Positions 13,290 through 25,912 of a DNA stretch of 64,000 bases are shown piece by piece (position 1 is the stretch's first letter; each line of letters starts with the position of its first letter). The notes below the pieces were generated by a model that was not told where the DNA came from, ran no database searches, and saw only the letters and a program-made list of their open reading frames with translations. The position numbers and the translations under genes are program-made. The stretch is taken from assembly GCA_021613535.1 (NCBI GenBank), contig CP075495.1:12276001-12340000 (forward strand). The letters are read 5' to 3'. The DNA comes from Adineta vaga (Eukaryota; Rotifera).

Positions 13290-13990
13290 TATTGATACTT
13301 TTCTGTTTGCTTTTTTTCTTCTGTATATTTTTTTGTATATATGTATGATATGATCTTTTTTTTTCACGAATATCAGACATACAGTGCGATATAAAGAAAG
13401 CAATAAGTAAGACACTTTTTTGTATCATTTCATAGTCGATACAGAATACATTTTACACTATGCTTTGATCTATCAGGCAATTATAAATAGAAAATGAAAC
13501 TTTGATTTGTAGTTACAAAAAAAAAAGATTAATATATCGTTTCACATTTGATTTATTCTGTAATGGTTGTTATTAACGACGAGATTTCAATTGAGTTTAT
13601 ATCCATCTATCAAATATCATCTTAAGAAACACTTCGTCAGATAGAGTATATATGTAATCAAAATCGTTCTTATCTGACTAAAAGTGACCTCTATCAGTCA
13701 TCACTCTTACAATGTTTATCACCATGGTAAACGATACAAAATGAATTAAAAGTATGGTTTAAAAAAATGAATAGTACAAGTAATGAGAGGGTATTAAGAA
13801 AGAAGCAAATAAAGCACTAGTAAAAAAAGACAACCATGCTGCTATCGACGAAATTATAAATCGGGGCTTCAGACTTTTAATAGTCAGATATAAAAAAAAG
13901 GCATCGAAACACATCGATCAATTATTTATAAGAATTCTTTCGTAAAAATCATTTTTTCTTAACAAAATTCAAAAAAAAATATTATTAACA
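13290..13990. other. Intergenic, no gene seen
   Basis: 700 nt between WDR45 and the CDKL5-like gene, both on the plus strand. AT-rich, without a supportable ORF or RNA gene. It should contain the WDR45 3' UTR and the CDKL5-like promoter. Confidence 0.55.
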
Positions 13991-16900
13991 ATGAAACATA
14001 TACCAACAAATGTCAAAAATAAGTATGAAATACTTGGAAGAATTGGTGAAGGTATGCTCTTTTTTTATCATTATTAATACTCTTTTTTTTTGTAATCATG
14101 ATTATCATTAAGGTTCTTATGGTGTGGTCCTTAAAGCTCGAAAAAAAGTATAATATCCAATGAATTCTAAGAAAGAAAGAATAAATTCATGTTCTATTTA
14201 GGATACAAATAGAATTGTTGCTATCAAACATTTCAAACAAGCACCAATAGGTTTGAAAAGAAGAATGTTTTCTAATTGAAAAAGATTTGTTTTTCATCTT
14301 GAATAATAGGACAATGTACGGATATGGATATCATTGAACGAGAATTAAAAGTTCTTCAATCACTTCGATTTGAAAATGTTGTTGAATTGATCGAATGGTT
14401 TCGTCATAAAAAACAATGTTTTCTTGTATTTGAATATGTTGAATGGAATATGTTACAAGTTCTTCAAGATCATCCAAATGGTTTACCATTAGAACAAGTT
14501 CGTCAATTATCTTATCAATTATTTAGTGCTATTCATTGGTGTCATACGCATGAAATAATACATCGAGATATCAAACCAGAAAATCTTTTGATTTCAAAAA
14601 ATTTTGTTTTAAAACTATGTGATTTTGGTTTTGCAAGATTTTGTAATAGTCAAACAACAGCTGATTTCTATACTGATTATGTAAGAAATATCTATTTGTA
14701 AAGAAAAACAGAAGTTGATTGATTTTTTTTCTCTTCATTCAAATTCAAGGTTGCAACAAGATGGTATCGATCACCAGAATTACTTATCGGGTAGGAGAAT
14801 ATCGAACATTTTTTCAGAGACTATTCGAAAATATCTTACGATAGAACATTCATTGAAGTATAGAAGATAAGTTTTAATAAAAGAACATATGTCTCTTTAT
14901 CATTTGCATATCAATTAAATGATATGAACAGAAAGAAAAAGTCTGACGAATCGTATAGAGATACTTGTGCCAAAAGCGACGTTGTTCACTTTAATGGTGT
15001 CCATCGGTAGACATTCGATTGCTTCTTGTCTTTTGTTTTTTAATAAAATGTCATTATCATTTCAATTCAAAGAGTAAAATGATTGTCTTCTTTAATCTCA
15101 TTGCATTTTTTTGTTCTTGTATAAATATATATATACATAAGTATGTGATGTAAGAATAATATTTACTTTTAAAGATTGCTTTCGACAAAAGTTAACTTAA
15201 CTATCAATTTACGAATTTAATGTTTGCGTTAATCTCATTTTGTATAGAAATAAGTTCACACTTTTTTTCTAATATCTGGTCGATATTTAGATCACCCTAT
15301 GGAAAACCAGTTGATATATGGGCGTGTGGATGTATGTTGTCAACTTTTCGTTTTTTAATACATTAATAAGACTCATCTTTCAGGTATTATGGCAGAACTT
15401 ACAACTGGTCAAGCATTATTCAGTAATATCATTTGAAATCTTCTTCTATGTTCTTAATTTGTTTTTTGTTTTTCTTCTTACCTTTTATATTTTCAGCCGG
15501 TGAAAGTGATATTGATCAACTTTATCGTATCCAAAAATGTTTAGGACCATTACCATCGAAATATGTTGAAGCTATGAAAATAAATCCAAAATTTGATGGT
15601 TTAAAAGTATTTTGAAATTCTATTCTATCTAATTCATACAACAAATAAATATTCTTCTATTTTAGTTTCCAACTATTCATCATCTGGATACATTAGAACG
15701 ACAATATGGTCATTTATTTCCACCTGATATCATGTCTTTATTTGAAGTAAAATAGTTTCTTTTCTCAGAAATACTGATAATAAACGAATACTATAATGAT
15801 TTGATAGGGAACTTTACGTTTATATGCACCTGAACGTTTAACATCTGAAGCATGTGTTCAACATGCCGCATTTACTTATTTAAATCAAAAACAGCAACAA
15901 AAACGTTTACGTCACCAACGTCCGTATGTAAATTTAAACATATGTTGTCCTAAATGATATATTCCATATCTTTAGGAAAACGGTTGGCACTGTTGATACA
16001 TTTCAACCAGAATATGATAATAATAGTTCTGACTTAGTCAGTTTCACTGTACCTTATGGTGATAGTCGTATAAGTAGATGGTACGTTGAATAAAAGACTA
16101 TGCTATCTAATTAAAATACTTTGTTTTTCTTTTAAATTTAAAGGCAAGATGATGTTAGTGATATTCAAATTCGTCCACGATCTCCAGCGTCATTTGTGAA
16201 TAATGGTATTGATAATACTACTGAAATATCTGTTACAGTTCCTTCATCATTAATTTTACAACCACAAAAATATCGTAGCAATACACAGATAACCGATCGA
16301 TCTTTTGCATCGCATCATCAACAATCAAAAACGATTTTAACACCAGCAAGTCCTTATTCTTCATCAAGTGAAGAACGTGTTCAACCAGCTCCTGTCAATT
16401 TAATCAGTTTTAATGATTCGAGTGATGAAAATGATGATAACGATGATGATCCTAATAATATCCTTCTAAATCATAGTCGTTTACGAAGAAAATATGTTAA
16501 AAATTCACAAGAACCTCCATTATCACTACTATTAAATCAAACTCAAGCACTACTTGAACAATCACAACCATTACTATCAACATCTTCGACAATGAAAGGA
16601 GTCTTATTAAGACCTAAACAACAGCATCAAAAACAATCAGTTCGCGTTTTGCAAACGTCATCAAAAGATATGGGTAAAAGATTGAAACGATTTACTGGTG
16701 ATACAACAGACAATCGTTGGCATCAAACAATTCCTGAATCGAACACTCATCGTTCGTCCATGGCTATAGTACCAAATTTGAATACCAATGCATATGGTAT
16801 TCCTATAAATAATAATAATCATAATTTATCACAATTAAAATTTTCACAACACAAAGATGATACTCATAGTGATATTCAACAAAGACCTAGAGTAAATATT

Positions 16901-17914
16901 TAATTCAGATCGAGTATTTTTATTAGATCAATGATCTTTGTTTTTTGCTTAGACACGAGATTTAGTTCGTAGTCGAACAGTTGAATGTCATCCATCTTTA
17001 GAAACAACATCACATGCTCAACGAGCACCTTCAAGACAAACTGTTATTTCTGTAAGATTATTTCCTTTTTATTCAATGGATTCTCTTTCAATAATCAGAG
17101 GTATATTTTGTAGAACTATCAAATTGTACCTGATCTCATGGATCAAACCGATGTTGAGACTACGAGTGAGTCATTGATCTATCCATTTTCAATTGAACTT
17201 AAATTTCTTCCTATGTATATAGTATCAGCTACATATCCCTGTACTCGTAATGGCGATCAATCACAGCAACAAAATGTCAATAAATATCCCGGGTAAGAAT
17301 GTTGACCAATGAATAAACTTTCTTAATAAGATGCTTCGTTATTTTTTCTTTATAGCATTTCAGAACCACGGAAATCAATCTATGCTAGTGATAGTCATTT
17401 AATAAATACGAATACATATAATTCATCTTTCTGTCGACCACATGTAAGTATTCATTGTCTTTAATAGTACTATTCTATTTCACTAATTCTATTCTCTTTA
17501 GCATCCGCCAACTAAAGGCGATTTCGCTCATGTAAGCAAAATTATATTAGGACCTCAACGAGTAGGTGATCGATGAATATCATTATCTATTGTCTACTTA
17601 TTTCTATTTGAATATGAAAAGGAATCCAGTCATGATTTAATTAAATCAACTAAAGCATTAATCAAACAAACTAAAACTACTTACCCAAAACCAACACTTG
17701 AAACGAATCGAGTAAATCAAAATTGATTTTATTTCGATTTTATGTGATATATTCCCTTGTTTAGAGACAACAATCAAGTTTTAATCTTTTCGGTGTCTAT
17801 CCATATACTCGAACAGGGATACGTTATGCTCAAGACTCTACTACTCTCACATCTTATCAACGTCAACAATCAATTCGTTTACCAAGTACAAAATCTCGTC
17901 TTCATGATCGTTGA
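13991..17914 (+). CDS. CDKL5: CDKL5-like serine/threonine kinase (cyclin-dependent kinase-like)
   Basis: CMGC-group kinase; CDKL5 acts on microtubule and ciliary proteins. ATG at 13991 and TGA at 17912-17914, about 17 exons, one 500 nt intron (14791-15290). Early exons: 13991-14051, 14113-14147, 14202-14250, 14310-14680, 14750-14790, 15291-15331. Kinase motifs: glycine loop GRIGEGSYGVV, VAIKHF lysine, [10 protein letters not shown] catalytic loop, DFGFAR, activation segment [14 protein letters not shown], then [20 protein letters not shown], which is very close to CDKL5. The activation loop reads TDY; human CDKL5 has TEY, the other CDKLs TDY. The C-terminal half (exon 16144-16891 onward) is a long Ser/Gln/Asn-rich disordered tail, as in CDKL5. 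TEX9 follows 328 nt downstream. Confidence 0.88.
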
Positions 17915-18242
17915 AAATGACGAAATCTTCTTTTAAAAACAACTATTTTTCTTTCTTTTATTTGATTGTTCGTTTAATTGATCACATCTTTGTGCACATT
18001 TGTTGTATTATAAATGAAATTCTGGATACGTCTAACTGATAACTGTTTGAAAGAAAGTGAAATGACAGATCATTTTTTTTGATAAAACTACGCGTTCTTT
18101 TTCCTTCTTTTCGATTTATTATTTCTTTTAGTTTCTATTTGATAATATTAAGTTATTCTTACCTTTTTATGACATGATTGATTAACAAGAATCTTTCCTT
18201 TTCTGTCAATGTTCATTTTTTTAAAATTATTATTATTCGTAG
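17915..18242 (+). promoter_or_regulatory. Short CDKL5-TEX9 intercistronic region
   Basis: 328 nt, T-rich, with no canonical AATAAA that I can find. It ends in a pyrimidine/AT tract with CGTAG at 18238-18242 immediately abutting the TEX9 ATG, an acceptor-like site usable for a 5' UTR intron or spliced-leader addition. Confidence 0.45.
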
Positions 18243-19926
18243 ATGAATGCGAAATCAACAAGTCGAACGACAAGTCAACAATCAGCGTCATCACGACCAA
18301 GTACACGAACACCGAAACCACAAACAGATTATACAGATCAAGAAGAAGAATACAAGTAAATCGAATAGAGAAAGAAATATGATAAGAAAAACAGTCTGTT
18401 TACCTTTTTTGTTTCCTAGACGCTTGAATGCACAATTGGAAGCAAAAACACAGGCACTTGTCGAAGAAGCAGAACAAGTCTTAGTGAGTATTAACTGAAT
18501 AATTTTATGATTAACTTTAACTTTTTCTTTTTTGTTTCAAGAGAAATCAAGATCGATTTCTTTCAGCAGGTACTAATAATGATCGAACTTATAGTTTACT
18601 TGATCAAGTTGATACAGACGATCAATTGTATAGGTAAGAATGTTGAACTACGTACTGATATGGATTTGAATTTGTTGTTTTTTTTCTTCAAATAGAGATA
18701 TGCAGAGTGTAGCAATGAAACCAACTGATCATAAAGTTAAGATTTCATTAAATGTTGATAATGAAAACTTGTTTTTGTTTTCTATGTAGAAAAGTTTACC
18801 ACCGTCACAACAACCGAGTCTATCGGCTAGAAACAGAAAATCATCGGCTACGTATGTTTAACAAGAAATAAATTCATTTTGCTCTCTTCTCTCTCTGGAT
18901 AATTCGAATGAATTTTTCTGTCTTTCAGAAGACCTCAATCAAAAATTGGTGATGAAGTTGCTCTTGTTGAAGATAATCGATATGACCAATCGATTGATCA
19001 TACTGCTTTACAAGATAAAGCTCGTAGTACGTTCGATAAGGCAGTAGCAGATATTGAAACGAAAATAAATCGAACTAAAATGAGTATGAATGCAAATGCT
19101 CTTGATGCAGATGATGATGATATCTTTCCGACGGCGGCTAAAGATATGGGCTCTGGTATGATTAAAATAGATGGATACTGTTCATTGCAGTAAAGAAATA
19201 ATTGATCATTTTAGAGGCTAAAATTCGATTTCTCAAGGCACGTCTTCGTGTTATGCAAGAAGAACTGGATCGAATGCATACAGAATGTGTCAAACGAGTA
19301 AGTGCTTTTTCATTATCTAATCAAAGAATACTGTTTCGTTTGTAGGAAGAAGAAAATGAACGTGTCCATTTAAAAGTCAAAGAATCTGATGATGATCGAA
19401 CACGTTTAAATCGTGTGATAACTACTTTACAAGATCAATTAGAGAAATATAAGAAATTGAGTAGTGATACAAAATCTAAACTCGATACAACTGAAGTTGA
19501 ATTGAATTCCTTACGAAAAGAATATGAACAAACAAAACGTCAAACAAAGAAACAACAACAAGATCAAACACAAGTAGATACGAAATTAAATCGTGCTTTA
19601 GAAGAAGCTGAACGATATAAACAACAATTAAATAAAATGCAACAAACAACAAAAGATCTTAGTGAACAAGAGAAGAAAAAAATCGAACAATTAACAAATG
19701 AAAATCGTCGATTAGACAAGCAACGATTAGAATTAATGAATGCATTTAAACGTCAATTAAAATTAATCGATATATTAAAAAAACAAAAGGTAATTTGCTA
19801 AGAAGTTCTTTCGAAGATTCGTAATTACAAATTCTTCCTTTTTAGCTTCATCTGGAAGCATCTAAAATGCTTCAATTTGCTGAAGAAGATTTTTGTAAAG
19901 CAATTGAATGGAATACCACATCATAA
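18243..19926 (+). CDS. TEX9: TEX9-like coiled-coil protein (centriolar satellite/cilium-associated)
   Basis: First exon 18243-18355; the second begins at 18420; stop TAA at 19924-19926; about eight exons. The N-terminal segment EEEYKRLNAQLEAKTQALVEEAE matches the signature start of TEX9 (EEEYKRLNAELQAKT in mammals). A Ser-rich linker and an acidic stretch (DADDDDIFP) follow, then a long heptad coiled coil from AKIRFLKARLRVMQEELDRM through the exon around 19344-19790. The C-terminus LHLEASKMLQFAEEDFCKAIEW matches the conserved TEX9 tail. TEX9 proteins are linked to centriolar satellites and sperm or cilia; the molecular role is not well defined. It stands in tandem with a CDKL5-like kinase, also cilium-associated. 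Confidence 0.82.
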
Positions 19927-19960
19927 CTTTCGTTTGAATTCCTGTATTTTACTTGTATAC

Positions 19961-19966
19961 AATAAA
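19961..19966 (+). terminator. Poly(A) signal AATAAA, TEX9
   Basis: Canonical hexamer 35 nt after the TEX9 stop codon. Confidence 0.7.
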
Positions 19967-21035
19967 AAGAAATATACATATTCTTATATTCATACGTGTT
20001 TCATAGACAAACATTGATTGTCAATCGAATTGAGAAAAAGAATTAGAATTAAAAGCATTTCAAACATGGAAAATACAAGGTTATATATTGTATTTTATGA
20101 AATAACATTGTTAATGTTATATTGTCAGTCGTCTGGCAAAAGATTTAAAATAATACAGGAAATTGTTTTATGCAGACATAGATGTGGTGATTTTGACGGG
20201 TTATTTCAATAGAATAACATATGAACCTTGATGTATCGTTCATATTTAATTGATATTTGCTTCGATTGAACATTCATCTCTCATTCACGCAAATATCCTA
20301 CTAAATTTACCTTGATTCTACTATACAAAAAAAAACTTTCAGGAAATCTTTCATCGTTAATTATATATAATTGATCTTTCATTAGAATAAAAGAAACAAT
20401 CTATTAAATCAGTATTAATTCGATCGAAGAAAAATGATTACTATCGGATAATACGCGTTAATTTTAATTAAATATTTGTATTCACTACCATTTCCTTGGA
20501 AATATATCTACATAATGAATATTTTCAGTTTTTCTTTACGTTTTTTTTCTTCTTCTTTCTCAGATCGGAGAAATTTTTATTTCTTTCTACTTCAAATTTT
20601 AAGAAAGTAATTCGTATCTAAGCAATACTCGTCGTCAGTTACTTTCCATCTATATATATAGTTTTTTTTTTATTTCAATGAAAAAAGAAAACAAATTGTT
20701 CTTGCTTTTATTTTATTCTGTGCGCTCTGAACAAAATAATCGTTGGTAGATGAAATCAAGAGAAAAGAAAAACTGAGAGAAAAATGAAAAGCAACTTGAG
20801 AACTATAATAGCATACTTCATTCTCCTTTGTGTGCAGCTTCCTTTTTCTTTACCGATGTGTATTTCTTAGTGAGTCGAAGAGAGAGAGAGAGAGAGAAAA
20901 TGAAACGGTAAAAGAAATTTTCTTTTTTGTATATGTTTTACAAAAAGATTTTTGTCAATTGACAAAAGAAAAGAAAAAAACAGAACATTATCAGCTGCTA
21001 AAAACATCGTTTTCTTTAAGAAAGAATATTCAACA
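19967..21035. other. Intergenic, FTCD upstream region
   Basis: About 1.07 kb between TEX9 and FTCD. It contains a short GA microsatellite (about 20878-20898), poly-T runs and a TA stretch near 20654. Short ORFs here have no recognisable homology. An acceptor-like TTTCTTTAAG lies about 17 nt before the FTCD start. Confidence 0.5.
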
Positions 21036-23254
21036 ATGAATGATTTGCATAAAGTAATCGAATGTGTGCCGAACTTTTCTGAAGGTCAACGAAAAGAAGT
21101 ATGTAGGAAAAAAAATGATGTTGTCAATCAACTGAAATGAATGGACTTTTCAGGTTATTGATACAATTGCACATGCAATTGCTGGTGTGGAAGGTGTTGC
21201 TCTCTTGGATATTGATCCAGGATTGTCAACAAATCGAACAATTTATAGTAAAATCAATGGATTTGTTTTTCAATTGTATTTCAAAAATGTTATGTACTTT
21301 TAGCATTTGTTGGACATCCACAAGCGGTTATTGAAGCAGCTTTAGCAGGTGCTCGAGCAGCATATAATCTAATTGATATGACAAGACATACTGGTGAACA
21401 TCCTCGTATTGGTGCAATGGTATGTAAAAATCTAATTAGAAAATAGAGAATGAAAGTATTTCTTTTGAAGGATGTTGTACCATTTGTACCCGTTCAAAAT
21501 GCAACTATGGCTGATTGTATTGAAATAGCACGTGAATTTGCAGATCGATTAGCAATAGAATTAAATGTACCTGTTTATTTATATGGTGAAGCACAAGAAC
21601 GAGAATATCGTCAAGATTTATCACAAATTCGTGAAGGAGAATATGAAGCACTTTATAGCAAAGTGATTAATAATAAAAATATATGAAAATTCTCATCATA
21701 ATTTTCATTTGATTTAGATAAGAAAACAAGAATGGAAACCGGATTTTGGTAAGAATATTTATTTCATTATTTTTATTTTGTTTATCAATATATTGATATT
21801 TATAGGACCAACAGAATTTATTCCATCATGGGGTGCGACATGTGTTGGTGCACGAAAATTTCTTATTGCATATAATATTAATTTACTGGGTACAAAAGAA
21901 CAAGCACATCGAATTGCATTGAATGTTCGTGAACAAGGAAGAAGCAAAGATGAAGTAAAATATTTTCTAATCGATCAAGTTTAAAAATATATTAAATTTC
22001 TTATAGCCCGGTAAATTAAAATGTGTTCGGGGTCTTGGTTGGTGGCTTGAAGAATCGAATTTAGCACAGATTTCATTGAATTTAACTGATTTTGAGATAA
22101 CCAATATTCATATTGCTTACAATCAATGCGTTACTGAAGCTGAATCACTCAATATCGGTATATGTGGTTCACAAATAGTTGGTTTAATTCCATTGAAACC
22201 AGTACTCATGGCTGCCGAATATTTGATTCAAAAAGAAAATTTATTTATTCTTGATGAAGATCAAAAAATTCGTTTAGTTATTCAACGTTTAGGTTTAAAT
22301 TCGATAACACCATTTATACCTAAAGAACGAATTATTGAATATATTATTCGTGAACGTGAAGGACATGACGATAGTATTAATTCCATGGAAATTAAAGATT
22401 TAATCAAACATATTAGTGCACGATCATTAGTTCCTGGTGGAAGTTGTGTGACATCACTTGTTGCTACACTCGGTACGGCACTTAGTTCAATGTGTGCACT
22501 ATTAACATATGGAATGAAAAAAGTAATATAATTGATAAGATAAAATGAATCTCATGTTTTTGTTTTTCAGTGGGAATCATTAGAACAAGAAATGCGAATT
22601 ATTATTGCACCAATACATGGAACAACAAAAAAATTGATGAATACATTGGATACAGATACTGAAACTTTAAATGCTTTTCTAACCGTTCAAAAAATGACTG
22701 AAACAAATGAAGAAGAAAAACGTTTGTAAGTTGAATATGCAGAGATATAGATTTTGGAAATTTCTTTGTTTCATTGACTTTAGTAAGCAAATTACAGAAC
22801 ATCGTTGTTTACAACGATATCTTGATGTTTCACTAGATATCATGCGACAAATAAATGATTTATGGGAACCACTGCAACGCTTAGCTCCATTATTTAACAT
22901 AAATACAAAAGCTGATTTTCTTGTAAGTTTTCCAAATTTCAAACAAAATCAATTTTTTCATTTACAATCTCTCAGATTGGTGTTAAATGTTTGGAAACTG
23001 CTGTTTACGGTGCATGTAAACGTATTGAAATCTTTTCGTCATCATTAATTGATATAACTGAAAATAATACAACAGATGATACAGATTCCCAATCAAAAGT
23101 AATAGATTTTAATTATATATATTTTTTCTTTTCTTCTATTTCAAATCTTTAGATTTCACAAAAAACTTATCAAGAACAAGCTCATACATATTTGCAAACA
23201 GCACAAAAATCTGTTTCAACAATTCTATCCATAGCTGAATCACGAAAAGAATAG
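21036..23254 (+). CDS. FTCD: Formimidoyltransferase-cyclodeaminase (histidine degradation)
   Basis: Bifunctional enzyme of histidine catabolism: it transfers the formimino group from formiminoglutamate to tetrahydrofolate, then deaminates the product to 5,10-methenyl-THF. ATG at 21036, TAG at 23252-23254, about ten exons. The N-terminal transferase begins [13 protein letters not shown] and contains the active-site block [12 protein letters not shown] and VPVYLYGEA. Then come [20 protein letters not shown] and [16 protein letters not shown], nearly invariant in the family. The cyclodeaminase half has [17 protein letters not shown], where vertebrates have APGGGSVAA, so one Gly of the Gly-rich turn is Ser. 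Both domains are complete. The stop lies 82 nt from that of the convergent Mab-21-like gene. Confidence 0.95.
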
Positions 23255-23303
23255 AAATATATGTGATATAGTCTGTGCACTTACTAGTCTTATTTTGTTT
23301 TTC

Positions 23304-23309
23304 AATAAA
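23304..23309 (+). terminator. Poly(A) signal AATAAA, FTCD
   Basis: Canonical hexamer about 50 nt after the FTCD stop, inside the 82 nt separating the two convergent stop codons. Confidence 0.7.
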
Positions 23310-23336
23310 TACACATGTCACATAATATATTTCATT

Positions 23337-24830
23337 CTAATTTGTTGTTGATTGTGTTATATTAATCATTTGTACTAAATCCATTTGAATAAGTTTAAAT
23401 ACACTTGTTGTCATTTGTTGAGCTAATTGATCTGGTCGATAATCGATGAATGTCAATGGTAGACGAACAATATCATCACGATGAAAATCACTAAATAATG
23501 GTTTCCATTGTTGATTCCAAAAATTAATTAGATTTTCTTTATCATCGTCTTCTAAAAATGATAAATGACAAAGTATACTACACATTTCTTCTAGTGAACA
23601 ATTCGCTGAAGGAAACTGTGATTTAATACAAACATTATAAATCATTTTCATTTTAAATGCTAAAACAGATTGAGTTTGAAAATATTTTACTAAACGTTTC
23701 ATTCGATCATTATATTGATGAACATATGAAAAAATAAGATTATCTTTCAGTTTATCAACAAATAAATCAATATTTCTATAATCAATTTGATTGAGTATAT
23801 CATATAAACCTTTATGTTCTTCGTAAATATTCGTATTTTCAAGAAAATAATGTGATAAATATCGTTTCTGACAAATATCACGCATAAATGATACCCAAAC
23901 TTCAAAAATATGATGATAATTTTCTAAATCATGTATTTCACATATCCATAAAACACTTGTTCGAAGAAAATAATTATCCAATGTACAACGTAAATATTTC
24001 ATAGCAAATCGTTTTACTAATGTATTCAATTGCCATTCACTTGCATTAAATTGACTGATAATACGATATTCCATAAGTGAAAAATCATATTGAAATGACG
24101 AATTCTTTGATCCAGATGCTGATAAACAAATATGATTATAATTACTAAATTTTTTCAAACGTTTATGTGTTTGAATACGTTTATCAAACCATTGAAGTAT
24201 TTTTGGTCGAAAGGATAATTGTATTAAAGGAAGTACATGATTTACTGTTGATAATAAACTTGATGAAGATGAGAATTGACGAATAATAGAAAATAAACAT
24301 CCTTTAAATATTTCATAGAATTTTATTAAACAAACTGTTTGTTGTGCTAATTGTTTTGGTAATGGAATATTAAATGCCGGTGCACAGAGAATTTCAATTT
24401 GTTTTTCATTCATATCATCCGGTATATTTGGTATTAAAGTCTTATAAATTGTCCACCAATCATTAATCGATATTGATTTATGTACTATACGTGTTGATAT
24501 GATAGACAAATCAAATGAATTGATGGGATAATGTTTGAAAACATCAATATATGATTGTTCACGAATTGGTTCAGTTATTTCAATCAGACGATCTTGTTCT
24601 TTCGTAAATGTTGTCATGTGTTTCGATTTAATAAAACGACATTTCATTTGAAAACCATCAATATATTCGCTTTTATTCGTGTCATCTTCAGAATATATTT
24701 CTGGAAATGTTTTTAATTGTCCATTAAGACGAATTTTGTACTCATGTGGTTTCTTTGTTGTTGATTCAATTGATTGTTCGTCATCGAGATGAGCTACAAT
24801 TACAAAACGTATATCACGTTCAAGTTCCAT
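23337..24830 (-). CDS. Mab-21-like protein (cGAS/Mab-21 fold, probably non-catalytic)
   Basis: Intronless ORF of 497 residues, ATG at 24830-24828. The C-terminal half resembles the Mab-21/cGAS helical domain: EWQLNTLVKRFAMKYLR, then YFLRTSVLWICEI (family pattern K/RTxLLWLCE), and LSHYFLENTNIYEEH (family LPHYFxPxxNL). In the N-terminal half I cannot find the nucleotidyltransferase signature (GS/GG followed by hDhDh), so enzymatic activity is not supported. Mab-21-like proteins in other animals act in development or, in the cGLR branch, sense nucleic acid. Possible alternatives are an orphan family with a similar helical bundle. The assignment rests on short motif similarity only. Confidence 0.5.
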   Translation of the reverse strand: MELERDIRFVIVAHLDDEQSIESTTKKPHEYKIRLNGQLKTFPEIYSEDDTNKSEYIDGFQMKCRFIKSKHMTTFTKEQDRLIEITEPIREQSYIDVFKHYPINSFDLSIISTRIVHKSISINDWWTIYKTLIPNIPDDMNEKQIEILCAPAFNIPLPKQLAQQTVCLIKFYEIFKGCLFSIIRQFSSSSSLLSTVNHVLPLIQLSFRPKILQWFDKRIQTHKRLKKFSNYNHICLSASGSKNSSFQYDFSLMEYRIISQFNASEWQLNTLVKRFAMKYLRCTLDNYFLRTSVLWICEIHDLENYHHIFEVWVSFMRDICQKRYLSHYFLENTNIYEEHKGLYDILNQIDYRNIDLFVDKLKDNLIFSYVHQYNDRMKRLVKYFQTQSVLAFKMKMIYNVCIKSQFPSANCSLEEMCSILCHLSFLEDDDKENLINFWNQQWKPLFSDFHRDDIVRLPLTFIDYRPDQLAQQMTTSVFKLIQMDLVQMINITQSTTN

Positions 24831-25912
24831 ATTAAATACACCAATCGTTGTTTGACAAAATGATATGTAAATGACTCAAGGTTATATTTTATGTATATTT
24901 GATATGCACATTAGATATAATATACATAATAAGCATGAAAAGATGAAAGAGAAAAACCTTGAGAAAAAAAAGAACTTTTCGAAAGTTAATTAATAATGAA
25001 ACATTTTCATTCGTAAAATTTTATTTTTAAGAAGTGAATTATGATGTAGATATTGAGTACATTATATTTTATCTTGTTTATTCTATTTTGAAAGAATTCT
25101 TCTATTTATACAAAGTTTTCTTCGAGATAAATGTGCTTAGTGTTTGATGAGTGACAGATTGAATTAATTCAAAATGAATAGAAAATGATTTTTGCTCGTA
25201 TGTCTCTTACATTACATCACATACTATAATTATATCATAAAAAAATTTCAATAATCTCTACTGTATGACCGTATTTTCGTATTAGTTTACGATTAATATC
25301 ATTGAAAAGATCGAAGAAGTCATATGGATCAATATGGTTTTCATCTTAAGTTTTTTTTTACAATGATTGATAATGACGTATAATCTGCAAATGCCTTTCT
25401 AAATAGATAATGTCGTGTTTAGAGAAGAAGAAAGCCCATAAAGGAAGTTCTATCTGTTAGACATTAACGAAAATTTTCTTTTAGATGCATTTCCTATTCA
25501 AAGATTATTTTCTTATAATTTCTAACAACAAGCATGCATGTTACTAATTCCAAATGAAGAGAAACATTTACTTAATAATCATAAAATCTCGAAATTAATA
25601 TCCATCTGTGAGTCTATCATAAAATAATTCATGTAGTGAAAAGTAATTAACATCACATATCATATTGATAATGTATTCTTTCCCTTTACTAATCGAATTC
25701 GGTTTCAGTTAGCTATAACTATGCTATCTTTAAAATCATTGTTTCTCCTGTTGTTTTCTGATTGATTCACATAAAAAAAGAAATATTTGTAATGAAAAAC
25801 AAACGAAACGAGACAACAATTAAAAAAGACATTATAACACAGTTGATCAAAGAGTTTTATTTAATATGAACATGTTAATAAAAATAAATTGAGCAGCAAT
25901 GAGAAAGAAAAA
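24831..25912. other. Intergenic, no gene seen
   Basis: 1.08 kb AT-rich sequence upstream of the Mab-21-like gene and downstream of the WSD-type gene, both on the minus strand. No ORF with codon structure or splice sites is visible. Confidence 0.55.
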
